64,000 nt of DNA from Mycobacteroides immunogenum (GCF_001605725.1 NZ_CP011530.1:2790001-2854000), one strand, 5' to 3'; shown: positions 52,444 to 61,161, counted from the stretch's first letter. Notes: generated by a model from the sequence alone, not told the origin. Numbers and translations: made by a program.

Positions 52444-53358
52444 ATGCTTCCGGTTGTGGACATGCACGCCGGACAGGTCAACATCACCGCGCCGGTGGCG
52501 CGCGCCCTGGTCGACGAGCAATTTCCCCGGTGGCGCTGCCTGCCCATCACTCCGATCTGCGGATCGGGAACGGTCAGCGCGATCTTTCGGCTCGGTGATC
52601 GTCTCGCGCTGCGGTTCCCGCTGTCGGGGGACGATCCTGTTCAGCTGGCCAGGCAACTGGAGATCGAGTCTGTAGCTGCTGAGAAGCTTATTGACTCGAC
52701 GAGCTTTTTAACGCCGCGGCCGGTCGCGATAGGGCAGCCGGGAGCAGGCTACCGACTGCCGTGGTCGGTCCAGACGTGGCTACCGGGGGTGGTGGCCACC
52801 GATCGCGATCCGGCCGATTCCGACAGTTTCGCGCGTGACCTTGCCGAGTTCATCGGTGATGTCCGCGCAATCCCCACTGACGAGCAGATCTTTACCGGTA
52901 CCGGGCGCGGCGGTGCCCTCAGCGGCCACACGGCCTGGATGAGTACCTGCTTCGAGCGCAGCGAGAAACTACTCGATGTTCCACGACTACGTGATATGTG
53001 GGATCGCATGTGCGGGCTGCCGCGCGGAGCTGAGGTCGACGTGATGAGTCACGGCGACCTGATACCGGGCAACGTCCTCGTGTCCGTTGACCGGCGTTTG
53101 GTGGGAGTCCTCGACGTCGGTGGTCTAGCGCCTGCCGACCCCGCGCTCGACCTGGTAGGTGCGTGGCATCTTCTCAATACCGGCCCACGAGAGGTGTTCC
53201 GCGACATTCTGGCGCCCAGCGAGCCACAGTGGCAACGCGGGCAAGCATGGGCATTCCAGCAGGCCATGGGGCTCGTCTGGTATTACGCGCAGAGCAATCC
53301 GGCCATGAGCAGAATCGGCCGTCGGACATTGGATCGGCTACTCGCCGATGCAGGCTAG
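52444..53358 (+). CDS. Aminoglycoside-phosphotransferase-family kinase
   Basis: About 304 aa; candidate starts GTG 52423, ATG 52444 and ATG 52462 are all in frame and none has a strong ribosome site. APH/choline-kinase fold: SHGDLIPGNVLV near residue 203 is the catalytic loop with Asp and Asn, and GVLDVGGLAPADP 15 residues later takes the DFG place. The N-terminus reads GSGTVSAIFRLGDRLALRFPL with the ATP-binding Lys replaced or shifted. Such proteins phosphorylate diverse small molecules; drug resistance cannot be claimed from this. Ends 4 bases inside the convergent membrane protein gene. Confidence 0.87.
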   Translation: MLPVVDMHAGQVNITAPVARALVDEQFPRWRCLPITPICGSGTVSAIFRLGDRLALRFPLSGDDPVQLARQLEIESVAAEKLIDSTSFLTPRPVAIGQPGAGYRLPWSVQTWLPGVVATDRDPADSDSFARDLAEFIGDVRAIPTDEQIFTGTGRGGALSGHTAWMSTCFERSEKLLDVPRLRDMWDRMCGLPRGAEVDVMSHGDLIPGNVLVSVDRRLVGVLDVGGLAPADPALDLVGAWHLLNTGPREVFRDILAPSEPQWQRGQAWAFQQAMGLVWYYAQSNPAMSRIGRRTLDRLLADAG

Positions 53359-54128
53359 GCCTGCTGCAGCTTGTCCCCCAGCGCCGCCCGCTCCACACTC
53401 AGCAGGCTCTCGGCGCGATGCTCGTCCTCATAGGCTTTTCCGCCGCCGTTGAGCCCAAACAGCCGCTTGCTCCAGAGCAGCCAAACCACCGCCACAATAT
53501 TCACCAGCAACGCCAAAACCCTGAGTACGGTTTGCTTTTCGATGAGCTCGTAAATCTCGAGCGGCAGAAATATGCTGGTGGCGATGACGGCGAAGTACTC
53601 GCCCCATCGCTTCATCATCCAGAGGCCGATCGCCTCGATGAATTCGATGGCGGCGTAGGCGGCAAGACCCACCGCCACCCACATCAGCGTCGAAGACGAC
53701 AGCGAGAAGGCCTGGCCTATGTGGTGAATGATTTTGGAGTTGTCGGGGTTCCAGCCGATCTGATTGGCCAGCGGACGGATCAGCGGAATGTCCTGCTCGA
53801 AGACCTGTTGAAGATGCTCACGCGACCCCCGAACCTTCACCACACCGACCGCCAGCAGCATGAACACCAATCCACGGAACACACGCTCCACGGCAAGTAC
53901 TCGCATCAAGGTCCGGTCGCGCAGCAACCGTCCTCGGGGTACCTCGGGAGCGGTGTCGGCCGGGCCCCGATAGCGGGGTGTTCCCACCACAAATGTCTCG
54001 CATCGCAAGCAACGCCAGGCCTCGCCGACCGGGGTATCAACCCGCAGCCGTTCGCGTAGCGGCTGTTCATCGGGATTGAATGTCGCGTGTCCACGCAGAC
54101 CGCACGACCGCAGAGCAAAGTTGATCAC
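53355..54128 (-). CDS. DUF2127 membrane protein
   Basis: 257 aa. A short N-terminal cytosolic part has CxxC (WRCLRCETF) as in zinc-ribbon tails, then four hydrophobic segments (RVFRGLVFMLLAVGVV; TLMWVAVGLAAYAAIEFIEAIGLW; ATSIFLPLEIYELI; VLALLVNIVAVVWLLWSK). The middle pair with IEFIEAIGLWMMKRWGEY matches the DUF2127 family of small integral membrane proteins, function unknown. GTG start at 54128. Convergent with the kinase gene and divergent from the deacetylase gene, whose open frame begins inside it. Confidence 0.85.
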   Translation of the reverse strand: MINFALRSCGLRGHATFNPDEQPLRERLRVDTPVGEAWRCLRCETFVVGTPRYRGPADTAPEVPRGRLLRDRTLMRVLAVERVFRGLVFMLLAVGVVKVRGSREHLQQVFEQDIPLIRPLANQIGWNPDNSKIIHHIGQAFSLSSSTLMWVAVGLAAYAAIEFIEAIGLWMMKRWGEYFAVIATSIFLPLEIYELIEKQTVLRVLALLVNIVAVVWLLWSKRLFGLNGGGKAYEDEHRAESLLSVERAALGDKLQQA

Positions 54129-54198
54129 AAAAGAAACGTTAGCCGGACATCCAGTGCGGCGCCGCCTGATAGCCAGGTTCCGGCGCTACCCTGACATC

Positions 54199-54966
54199 GT
54201 GTTCGACCGTCGTCGGTTCTTGACGCTGCTGGCAGGTGCCGCCGCAGCCGGTGCCGCTGTTGTCGAATCACTGTCCGCGGCCGTGGCCGACCCCGGGGTT
54301 TCCGCTGGAGGCGCAAGCACAGGATTGGCGCGAGTACCGTTGCCGGGCGGCGGCACCCTGACCGCGCTGCCTGATCGCACCGATGGCCAGCGGCTACTGG
54401 CTTTGACCCTTGACGACGGCACCGACGCAAATGTCATCGCCGCCTACACCCAGTTGGCCCGCGACACCGGAATTCGCCTGACCTACTTCGTCAATGGGGT
54501 GAACCCGGGATGGACGCAGCATGCCCCATTGCTGCGGCCGCTCGTTGACAGCGGACAGATCCAGTTGGGTAATCACACCTGGTCACACCCCAATCTCACG
54601 ACACTCACGGCCGAGCAGATCGCCGACCAGATGACCCGCAACACGAAGTTCCTGACCAACACCTACGGTGTCGACCCGGCCCCGTACTTCCGGCCTCCGT
54701 ACGGAAAGCGCAATGCCGCAACTGATTCCGTTACACATGGACTGGGCTACGGCCCGCCTGTGCTGTGGTACGGGTCGCTATCGGACTCCGGAGTTGTGAC
54801 ACCGCAATACATCGTCGATATGGCCCGCAAGTACTTCAACCCACAGGCGATCGTCATCGGGCACCTCAACCACCCACCGGTGACCACCGTCTATCACCAG
54901 CTCCTCGATGTCATCGGGGAGCGACAGCTGCGCACCGTCACACTCAACGACGTCTACCAGCACTAG
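54199..54966 (+). CDS. Tat-exported polysaccharide deacetylase (carbohydrate esterase family 4)
   Basis: 255 aa from GTG 54199, which puts the twin-arginine motif DRRRFLTLLAG at residues about 3-13; the open frame begins upstream but no start there makes a sensible signal. NodB domain motifs: LTLDDGTDANV near 70 (first metal Asp pair, the usual TFDDG with Leu), HTWSHPNLTTL near 126-136 (metal His pair), RPPYGKRNA near 172, and a C-terminal VIGHLNHP His motif near 223. It deacetylates GlcNAc-containing polymers, probably cell-wall peptidoglycan or a surface glycan. Its stop overlaps that of the convergent COG4705 gene. Confidence 0.92.
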   Translation: MFDRRRFLTLLAGAAAAGAAVVESLSAAVADPGVSAGGASTGLARVPLPGGGTLTALPDRTDGQRLLALTLDDGTDANVIAAYTQLARDTGIRLTYFVNGVNPGWTQHAPLLRPLVDSGQIQLGNHTWSHPNLTTLTAEQIADQMTRNTKFLTNTYGVDPAPYFRPPYGKRNAATDSVTHGLGYGPPVLWYGSLSDSGVVTPQYIVDMARKYFNPQAIVIGHLNHPPVTTVYHQLLDVIGERQLRTVTLNDVYQH

Positions 54967-55775
54967 TCGCGTGCGAATTCACGCTTCTCGGCCTCCGGTT
55001 CATCATCGGGTGTTGCGGGCCGCACCCGGCGATACCCGAAGGTGATCCCAAGAACCAGGACGGCTAACAGCGCGGCAGATGTGCCCCACGTCCCCAGCGC
55101 CAATCCGCCGGACTCGAGTGGTTTGGACAGCAGATCGCCCACCGTGGCTCCGAGCGGACGAGTGAGGATGAATGCTGCCCAAAACAGCAGGACACCGGAC
55201 ACGTTCGTGAAGTAGTGCGCCGCCAAGATGACCAGCATGATGCTCGCGATAAGCATCGCGCTGCCCCAATAGCCCAGCCCAGAGCTGTCCGCGAGGTAGT
55301 CGCCGAGCGAGGTGCCGAGCGTGTTGGACAGCAGGATCGCCGCCCAGTAGAGGACCTCGCCACGGAAGGTGCTGATGTTGGCCACATCGAACGTTTCGCG
55401 GCTGAGCCTCCAGACCAAGAACACAATGGCGAGCCCGGTAATCAGAAGCGCTGCGCCCGCACCGTAGCCCAGCCCGCCGTCGGTAGAGGTATCCGATCCA
55501 GGACCGCGGTTGATGAGATCGGACATCGTGGTTCCCGCGGTACTCGTCGCGGCGATCACGGTCCAGTAGAGCGCCGGGTGAAACTGGCGGGCACGCAATT
55601 GGACGATCAGGCTCACGATGAAGATCGCGATGAAGAGGATCGACGCGGCGGCATAGCCGAGGCCCAGCGTTTGGGCTATCAGATCTCCACCCGTTTCACC
55701 CAGCGTCGTTGCCGCGATTTTCAAGATCCAGAACAGTGCCGTGACCTGAGGCAACTTGTAGCTCGACGTAGCCAT
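54963..55775 (-). CDS. COG4705-type repeat membrane protein
   Basis: 270 aa with about seven membrane segments built from four related units, each ending in a Gly-Asp motif: TTLGETGGDLI, STAGTTMSDLI, NTLGTSLGDYL and RPLGATVGDLL. This internal repetition is the COG4705 hallmark (often listed as DUF3816/membrane-anchored protein). Function not established; acidic in-membrane Asp residues hint at ion or metal handling. ATG at 55775. Overlaps the deacetylase stop by four bases. Confidence 0.85.
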   Translation of the reverse strand: MATSSYKLPQVTALFWILKIAATTLGETGGDLIAQTLGLGYAAASILFIAIFIVSLIVQLRARQFHPALYWTVIAATSTAGTTMSDLINRGPGSDTSTDGGLGYGAGAALLITGLAIVFLVWRLSRETFDVANISTFRGEVLYWAAILLSNTLGTSLGDYLADSSGLGYWGSAMLIASIMLVILAAHYFTNVSGVLLFWAAFILTRPLGATVGDLLSKPLESGGLALGTWGTSAALLAVLVLGITFGYRRVRPATPDDEPEAEKREFARD

Positions 55776-55970
55776 TGCGTACCCACCGCATCCCGTTGTT
55801 AGACGTCAACCGCATTCCGACCGCACCCTAGCGATCCGGCGCTGAGAGTCCGCTGAGAGTCGCACCGCGCCGGCCGCTCAGCGTTCTCACAGCACCCGGC
55901 TGGGACTCTTACCTTCGTCACCGGCCAATTCGGACCGGAATGTCCCAGTCTCAATAGAAGGCGGAATGTC

Positions 55971-56135
55971 ATGAGTTCAAAGCGGGAAGCGATAACCCTG
56001 ATCATCGGCGCCTTGATGTTGTTCGGCGCCGCCACCACGGTAGCCGAGGCAGAAGAACGGGCTCATGCCCAGACGGCCGCCTCGGTGAGCGCATCGGTGT
56101 CAGACTATTCGGTGCACGGCACCATCAACCCCTGA
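55971..56135 (+). CDS. Small signal-peptide-like protein ahead of the response regulator
   Basis: 54 aa, missed by a 60-codon cut-off: MSSKREAITLIIGALMLFGA starts a hydrophobic signal or anchor, followed by an Ala/Ser-rich tail AEAEERAHAQTAASV and SVHGTINP. AAGGCGG lies just upstream, and its stop is 10 bases before the regulator start, with AAAGG in between, so it is the first gene of a two-gene unit. It may be exported and act as a signal or partner for the convergent histidine kinase; that is speculation. Confidence 0.5.
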   Translation: MSSKREAITLIIGALMLFGAATTVAEAEERAHAQTAASVSASVSDYSVHGTINP

Positions 56136-56145
56136 AAGGCCCCGC

Positions 56146-56823
56146 GTGCGAGTCCTGTTGGTCGAAGACGAGCCCCTCCTTGCCGAGACGGTCACCGCCG
56201 GTCTGCAAGCCGAGGGTTTCGTTGTCGTCGCCGTTGACAATGGTGTAGATGGGTTGTGGCAAGCCACCAATGATCAATTCGATGTGCTTGTGCTGGACAT
56301 CATGTTGCCCGGCCTCAACGGATATGAGGTGCTGCGCAAGCTGCGCGCGTCCGAGGTGTGGACGCCGGTGCTGATGCTCACCGCCAAAGACGGCGACTAC
56401 GATCAGACCGATGCCTTTGACCTGGGTGCCGATGACTATCTGACCAAACCTTTTTCGTTCATGGTGCTCACCGCCCGCCTGCGTGCCCTGGTGCGCCGGG
56501 GCGCACCCAAGCGCCCAGTGGTGCTCACCGCCGGTGGCGTGTCACTCGATCCCAGTCGCCGAGTTGTTGAGCGCGATGGCATGCCGGTGGCGCTCACGCC
56601 CCGTGAATACGGCCTTCTCGAGTATCTGATGCGTAACAAAGACACTGCGGTTACCAAAACCGATATCCTGCAGAATGTTTGGGACAATCACTACGATGGA
56701 CCAGACAATGTCGTCGAGGTCTATGTGGGTTATCTGCGACGCAAGATCGGTTCCGGCATGATCATGACGGTCCGGGGTGTGGGCTATCGACTTGAGTCCG
56801 GCGAATTCGCCAGTGGCAGCTGA
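56146..56823 (+). CDS. OmpR-family response regulator
   Basis: 225 aa: receiver domain (1-118) with acidic pair E8/D9, phosphoryl Asp in VLVLDIMLPG near 51 and Lys in LTKPF near 101, then winged helix (130-222) with ALTPREYGLLEYLMRNK and DNVVEVYVGYLRRKIG. GTG start with AAAGG upstream. Unlike the usual regulator-kinase operon, its partner kinase lies on the opposite strand and overlaps it by 40 bases at the 3' end. Regulated genes unknown. Confidence 0.95.
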   Translation: MRVLLVEDEPLLAETVTAGLQAEGFVVVAVDNGVDGLWQATNDQFDVLVLDIMLPGLNGYEVLRKLRASEVWTPVLMLTAKDGDYDQTDAFDLGADDYLTKPFSFMVLTARLRALVRRGAPKRPVVLTAGGVSLDPSRRVVERDGMPVALTPREYGLLEYLMRNKDTAVTKTDILQNVWDNHYDGPDNVVEVYVGYLRRKIGSGMIMTVRGVGYRLESGEFASGS

Positions 56824-58187
56824 ACCGTCACCGCTGCCCCACCGCCGGTTCGGTCATCTATTTTGACCGTACCGTGATGCGCGGCAACGATTTCAGCCAC
56901 TATCGCGAGTCCTAGGCCGCTGCCGCCGCCCTGGCGTGAGCGCGCAGAATCCAGGCGTACGAATCTTTCGAACACCCGATGTCGTTCGGCCGGTGGAATG
57001 CCCGGGCCGTCATCGCTTACCTCCAGGTAGGCGTAGTGCACGTCCGAGCTCACCGTGATCATCACCGTGCCGGCGGCGTAGCGGGCCGCGTTATCGGCCA
57101 GATTCCGCAGGACTCGTGCCACACCATGCGCGTCGCCGACGATCTTCACCGCCGACAGCTGCGCCGAGATCGTCAGTTGCGTCTCTCGCTTGAGCCGTTG
57201 TGATTCCGCGACAGCCAGGTCGTCGAGATCGATCTCGGTGCGGCGCATCGGTAGCCCGTGTTCGTCAGCCCGCGCCAGCAGCAGGAGATCTTCCACCAGC
57301 GCCTGCATGCGATGGGCTTCGGGTAACAGCGCACTCCGCACGAGTTGCCGATCAAAGACCTCCGGATGATTTGCCGCTATCTCCAGCGCCGAGATCACCG
57401 TGGCCAGCGGGCTTCTCAACTCATGAGACGCGTCACCGACGAATCGGCGCTGGGCGGCATGACCGGCCTCGATCCGCGCAAGCATCTCATTCATCGTGAC
57501 AGCCAATGCCGAGATCTCATCGGATCGGTTCGGCACCGGCACCCGCTCGTCAAGGTCGGAAGTGCTGATCTCGGCGACACGGGACCTTATCGCGTCCACC
57601 GATCGCAACGAGCGCCGTACCAGCAGATAGGTCACCACACCCGCCACCACAGACACGACCGGCGCGGTGACGCCCAGCATCGTCGCCACCGTCGACACCA
57701 TCGACTCGATCGGCTCGATACCGCCGCCGACCAGCACCCGGTACTGGCCCTTGCGGCCGGTGACCGTCGCGGTGCTGACCCGCATATCGTCGTCGATGGA
57801 AGCGATCACACCGACTCGGGAGTCATTCTCCTGCAACATGATCAACGGGTCTTTGGGCGAAGATTCCGAACGTCGCACCACTACGCCGCCACTGTCGACG
57901 ACCTGCACCGCAACGACCCGTTGATCCGTGGACAACAGCACCGATTCCAGCTCGCGGGGCGGCTCCTTGCGCAATGCTTCGGCGACCGCTTGTGCGCGGG
58001 CCTTGGCGGCGTCATCAACATCGGCGCACATCGACCGGTACAAGAGCTCGACCGAGACGATCCCCACGATCACCAGGCTTGCCAGGACCACCGCGGCGGC
58101 CACGAATGCCGACCGGGTCGCGATGCCACCGCACCAACGTCGGAGCCTGCTCAGTGCCGCACGCAGGGATGCGGAAGCATTCACCAT
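56784..58187 (-). CDS. Sensor histidine kinase
   Basis: About 467 aa from ATG 58187 (MVNASAS); TTG 58211 and GTG 58202 are in-frame alternatives. Membrane segments near 27-50 and 175-200 flank a periplasmic domain of about 120 residues. Then a HAMP linker, dimerisation/phosphoacceptor box DASHELRSPLATV (His near 253), and ATPase with NLADNAARYA, DDGPGIPPAERHRVFERF and GGSGLGLAIV. It faces the response regulator gene, with 3' ends overlapping. The 139-aa His-rich membrane protein gene lies 12 bases upstream in the same direction and may form its operon partner. Confidence 0.95.
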   Translation of the reverse strand: MVNASASLRAALSRLRRWCGGIATRSAFVAAAVVLASLVIVGIVSVELLYRSMCADVDDAAKARAQAVAEALRKEPPRELESVLLSTDQRVVAVQVVDSGGVVVRRSESSPKDPLIMLQENDSRVGVIASIDDDMRVSTATVTGRKGQYRVLVGGGIEPIESMVSTVATMLGVTAPVVSVVAGVVTYLLVRRSLRSVDAIRSRVAEISTSDLDERVPVPNRSDEISALAVTMNEMLARIEAGHAAQRRFVGDASHELRSPLATVISALEIAANHPEVFDRQLVRSALLPEAHRMQALVEDLLLLARADEHGLPMRRTEIDLDDLAVAESQRLKRETQLTISAQLSAVKIVGDAHGVARVLRNLADNAARYAAGTVMITVSSDVHYAYLEVSDDGPGIPPAERHRVFERFVRLDSARSRQGGGSGLGLAIVAEIVAAHHGTVKIDDRTGGGAAVTVQLPLANSPDSSR

Positions 58188-58222
58188 CCGCTCAGCATCC
58201 ACATCAGACAATCATGCTGGCC

Positions 58223-58642
58223 CTACGGGCGCGGCGGCAACGTCGGGGTGGCCGTCGCTGTCGGGGACGCGCCAGGCGCAGAGCTGCGATCGGTGCGCGC
58301 ATCAGACTCACGATCATTCGCACGATCGTCACGGAACCGATGCTCGCTACCCTCGTGAGTCTTGTGGTCTTCGTGTCGACGCTCGATGTCGTCGCGATCA
58401 CTCCCACGGGACTCGCTGTGCTCGTGCTCGTGGCCTTCGAAGAACTCGCTACCGGCCCATACACCTGCGCCGAAGGCCAGCACGACGGCAGCGGCGACGG
58501 CCGAGACCGCTCCCGCGATCTTCCACGGCGTCGCGAACCTGCGGCGGGACGCGGGCGCCGGAGCGCTCGGTGCGTCTGCGCCGGCTGCTGGGGCATCTAC
58601 GTTGGATTCGGGCGATTCGTTCTTATCGTCGAAGTTGGACAT
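58223..58642 (-). CDS. His/Asp/Arg-rich single-pass membrane protein
   Basis: 139 aa. A Pro/Ala-rich cytosolic N-terminus is followed by one membrane span (about 43-63, IAGAVSAVAAAVVLAFGAGVW), then a low-complexity outer part dense in His, Glu, Asp and Arg (FFEGHEHEHSES, RRHEDHKTHEGSEHRF), and a Pro/Thr tail. The His-rich segment could bind zinc, nickel or protons. Same transcript direction as the kinase, which starts about 20-35 bases later, so it may be a ligand-presenting accessory. No known family recognised. Confidence 0.65.
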   Translation of the reverse strand: MSNFDDKNESPESNVDAPAAGADAPSAPAPASRRRFATPWKIAGAVSAVAAAVVLAFGAGVWAGSEFFEGHEHEHSESRGSDRDDIERRHEDHKTHEGSEHRFRDDRANDRESDARTDRSSAPGASPTATATPTLPPRP

Positions 58643-58694
58643 GCCCCGAGATTGCCTCAGTGCCGCTGAGACTTCGCTGAGAACGAGGGCGTGC

Positions 58695-59555
58695 TCACTC
58701 AGAGCACCTGGGCCTCTCTGGTTCCAACAGTCGTTTGGGGTGCATGCCGTCGACCTGGCCGATGAAAGGAGGATGGATGCTGTATCCGAGCATGCGCCGG
58801 ATGTCCTCGGAGACCGCGCGCACGGTATCGCGGGTCATCGAGAGCGTGAATGCCTCCTGCGGTCGTAACCACGGCTCACAGTATTGGGCGGTCAGCGCTA
58901 GGCGTGCCGTGTCGGATCGGTTCGCGCCGCCACCATGCCACAGCGTGCCGAGAAAGAAAACACAGGATCCCGCGGCCATCACCACCGGGGCGCGTTCGGC
59001 CTCGCTGGGCGCACGATCTCCCCAAAGATGGCTGTGCGCAATGATATCGGTGGCGCCGTTCTCCGCGGTGAAATCGTCGATCGCCCAGATCGTTGCCGCG
59101 CCGAGAGCGGCGCGGGGCCGTGGGATCGGGTAGAAGCCGTCGTCGGTATGCAGCATCTGTGCCTGCTCGCCGGGCAGGATATTGATCACCTGAAGCATCG
59201 ACAGCAGATAGTTGGGCAAGAAGAGCCGATCCAACAATGCAAGCACCCGTGGGTGATCGGCGATCCGATCGCACGCGCGTGTCTTGTTCAGGACGCTGTA
59301 TACCCGCTGTGTCGCGTGCCCTTCGAAGTGGTTGCGCCCATGCGGATTGAGTAGTGGCACAACGGCTTCCCGAATCTCGCTGAGCTCTGCCGCGGTCAGC
59401 AGGTCCGGGAGAATCACATAACCGTCGCGCTGCAGCGCTGCGAGATCGGCGTCTGCGGTCGCCGCATCAACGCTGCCGCCGCTGCTGGGTGTCCATCGAT
59501 AGGTTCCCGCGAGATCGCCCGCGAGGTTCACCAAGGAAGAAACTTCCGCACCCAT
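58695..59555 (-). CDS. Phytanoyl-CoA dioxygenase family (PhyH) oxygenase
   Basis: 286 aa from ATG 59555 behind AGGAG; the frame continues to 59630 over the operator and is not used. Fe(II)/2-oxoglutarate fold: H136-x-D138 in LHTDDGFYP, the distal His near 205 in LWHGGGANRSD, and Arg of RLALTAQY for 2-oxoglutarate. No close partner. Substrate unknown; PhyH proteins hydroxylate fatty acyl chains, amino acids or secondary metabolites. Divergent TetR gene across a perfect palindrome suggests repression relieved by substrate. Confidence 0.88.
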   Translation of the reverse strand: MGAEVSSLVNLAGDLAGTYRWTPSSGGSVDAATADADLAALQRDGYVILPDLLTAAELSEIREAVVPLLNPHGRNHFEGHATQRVYSVLNKTRACDRIADHPRVLALLDRLFLPNYLLSMLQVINILPGEQAQMLHTDDGFYPIPRPRAALGAATIWAIDDFTAENGATDIIAHSHLWGDRAPSEAERAPVVMAAGSCVFFLGTLWHGGGANRSDTARLALTAQYCEPWLRPQEAFTLSMTRDTVRAVSEDIRRMLGYSIHPPFIGQVDGMHPKRLLEPERPRCSE

Positions 59556-59565
59556 CTCGACTCCT

Positions 59566-59586
59566 AAACATAAGATAATTATGTTT
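59566..59586. promoter_or_regulatory. TetR operator between phyH-like and tetR-like genes
   Basis: Perfect inverted repeat AAACATAA (59566-59573) and TTATGTTT (59579-59586) with GATAA between, in the 42-bp gap between divergent start codons. It is strikingly A+T-rich in this G+C-rich context. Likely target of the adjacent TetR protein and overlapping both promoters. Confidence 0.65.
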
Positions 59587-59597
59587 TGTAGAATCAC

Positions 59598-60179
59598 ATG
59601 ATGGCACGCTCGCCAATCGGACGTCAACAACTTCTGGATGCCGCGCGCGACGAACTCGTCCGCGGCGACGGTGTCATGGACCTCGGCGGCTTGACTCGCC
59701 GCGCGGGGCTAAGCACAGGCGCGCTCTATCACCACTTCGGGTCCAAAAGTGGTCTGCTCGTGGTGATTTACGACGAGTTCTACGACGGTCTTGTCCACGC
59801 CATCGCCGATACGCATCTGGACCTGGAAACGGACTGGGGCGTTCACGAATTGGAGCGCACTCACCGTTTCGTCGACTATCACGTGGCTGATCCACTGGCG
59901 CCGATACTGCTGAACCGGGCCGCACTCGATCCGCAGCTCGCCGAGCTCGAGGCAACATATCTGCGACGCATCAGCCACAACGCCGCGAAGAACATCCGGC
60001 GCGGACAGGCATTGGGGCAACTGCCCGCCGACATCGACCCGGATAGCGCCGGCGCCTTCATCATCGGTGGTATCAGGCACGGAATAGCTCAGCAGCTCCA
60101 GCTCACGCCCCTCCCCGAGCCAGGAGAGATCACCGAGCGGCTATGGCGGCTGATCGCTGCCGCGCTCGGAGCCGCCTGA
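59598..60179 (+). CDS. TetR-family transcriptional regulator
   Basis: 193 aa. HTH near 27-55 (MDLGGLTRRAGLSTGALYHHFGSKSGLL), followed by a C-terminal ligand domain with an Arg/His-rich middle. Start ATG 59598 (or the next codon). Divergent from the PhyH gene, which it most likely represses through the operator 59566-59586 together with its own promoter. Confidence 0.92.
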   Translation: MMARSPIGRQQLLDAARDELVRGDGVMDLGGLTRRAGLSTGALYHHFGSKSGLLVVIYDEFYDGLVHAIADTHLDLETDWGVHELERTHRFVDYHVADPLAPILLNRAALDPQLAELEATYLRRISHNAAKNIRRGQALGQLPADIDPDSAGAFIIGGIRHGIAQQLQLTPLPEPGEITERLWRLIAAALGAA

Positions 60180-60218
60180 GATCTGTCCCGGGAGAATCTG
60201 CGGCCAGACCGAGCGCAC

Positions 60219-60671
60219 ATGAGCAATACTCCCCCCATGCGTTCGATATCTGCCGGCCACGCCGCCATCGTCACCCTCGCCGTTGTCGGCTCCGGACTTA
60301 TCACCGGCCCGATAGCGGCGGCCGCACCATCGGGCGAGGTGGCTCTCTGCTTCGACGGTGATGTACGGGTGAGTGCCTGGCAAGCAAGCCAGGCCGACGA
60401 ACGACGCGCGCTGATTCCCGGCACCATCAACATGAACGCGACCGACGGCCTCGCCGGCCCCAAGCAGGCTTACTTTCACTGGCGCAACCTCACCACTGGT
60501 GCTGTGGGTGAGGCTCATGGTGAGGGTTCCGGTACCGCGGGCGCGTCGACATTCAACGTTGTCACCGGCCCCGGCCAGGTGGAGATCAACACCGAGTACG
60601 GCGGGCGTTCCGGGTTTTTCTGGAACGATGAGAACCTCGCTCAGTGTACCGGCACCGTGACGGTGGTCTAG
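60219..60671 (+). CDS. Secreted hypothetical protein
   Basis: 150 aa (or 144 from ATG 60237). Sec signal: SAGHAAIVTLAVVGSGLITGPIAAA ending at about residue 36 with AAA-P cleavage, then a beta-rich mature domain with cysteines in ALCFDG and AQCTGT that probably form one disulfide. The type occurs widely in mycobacteria as small exported proteins without a known role. Unlinked to neighbours by operon. No lipobox. Confidence 0.7.
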   Translation: MSNTPPMRSISAGHAAIVTLAVVGSGLITGPIAAAAPSGEVALCFDGDVRVSAWQASQADERRALIPGTINMNATDGLAGPKQAYFHWRNLTTGAVGEAHGEGSGTAGASTFNVVTGPGQVEINTEYGGRSGFFWNDENLAQCTGTVTVV

Positions 60672-60726
60672 CCTCAAATATCCTGTGCGGGCGGAATACC
60701 AGCGTGACGCACCGGGTTTGGCAAGT

Positions 60727-61158
60727 ATGGCCTCCGATCAGTTTGATCCCTATGCCCTCATCGCCGGCAGCCGTTTGGGCATCCTCGCGACGATCAAGTC
60801 CAACGGGTTACCGCAGCTCTCGCCCGTCACCCCCTACTACGACCAGGACAAGGGTGTCATCTACGTCTCGATGACGGACGGGCGTGCCAAGACCGTAAAT
60901 CTGCGCCGCGATCCCCGCGCGGCCCTGGAGTTCACCAGCTCGGACGGACGGTCCTGGGCTACCGCCGAAGGAAGCGTGATGCTCACCGGCCCCGGGGCCG
61001 ACCCCAACGGGCCGGAGGTCGAGGCTCTTGTCGAGTACTACCGCGGTGCCGCCGGCGAGCATCCCGACTGGCAGGAGTACCGGTCGGTCATGGTGTCCGA
61101 TCGCAGGGTGCTCATGGCGCTGAAGGTCGATCGGGTTTATGGCCAAAAGCTGGGATGA
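60727..61158 (+). CDS. PPOX-class F420-dependent oxidoreductase
   Basis: 143 aa from ATG 60727 (MASDQF); earlier frame starts lack family match. Split-barrel flavin/F420-binding fold similar to Rv1155: LGILATIKSNGLPQLSPVTPYYD, MTDGRAKTVNLRRDPRAALEF and a C-terminal LKVDRVYG. Such proteins reduce or bind small metabolites using F420, which supports a mycobacterial origin for the DNA. Convergent with the next gene. Substrate unknown. Confidence 0.88.
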   Translation: MASDQFDPYALIAGSRLGILATIKSNGLPQLSPVTPYYDQDKGVIYVSMTDGRAKTVNLRRDPRAALEFTSSDGRSWATAEGSVMLTGPGADPNGPEVEALVEYYRGAAGEHPDWQEYRSVMVSDRRVLMALKVDRVYGQKLG

Positions 61159-61161
61159 AAC

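Noticed and set aside
53163..54059. 298-codon plus-strand frame over the DUF2127 gene
   Set aside because: The minus-strand product has membrane segments and a family match; the plus frame is His/Gln-rich noise.
57345..58358. 337-codon plus-strand frame over the histidine kinase
   Set aside because: Antisense to a kinase with all expected boxes; composition is Arg/His-rich and unlike a protein.
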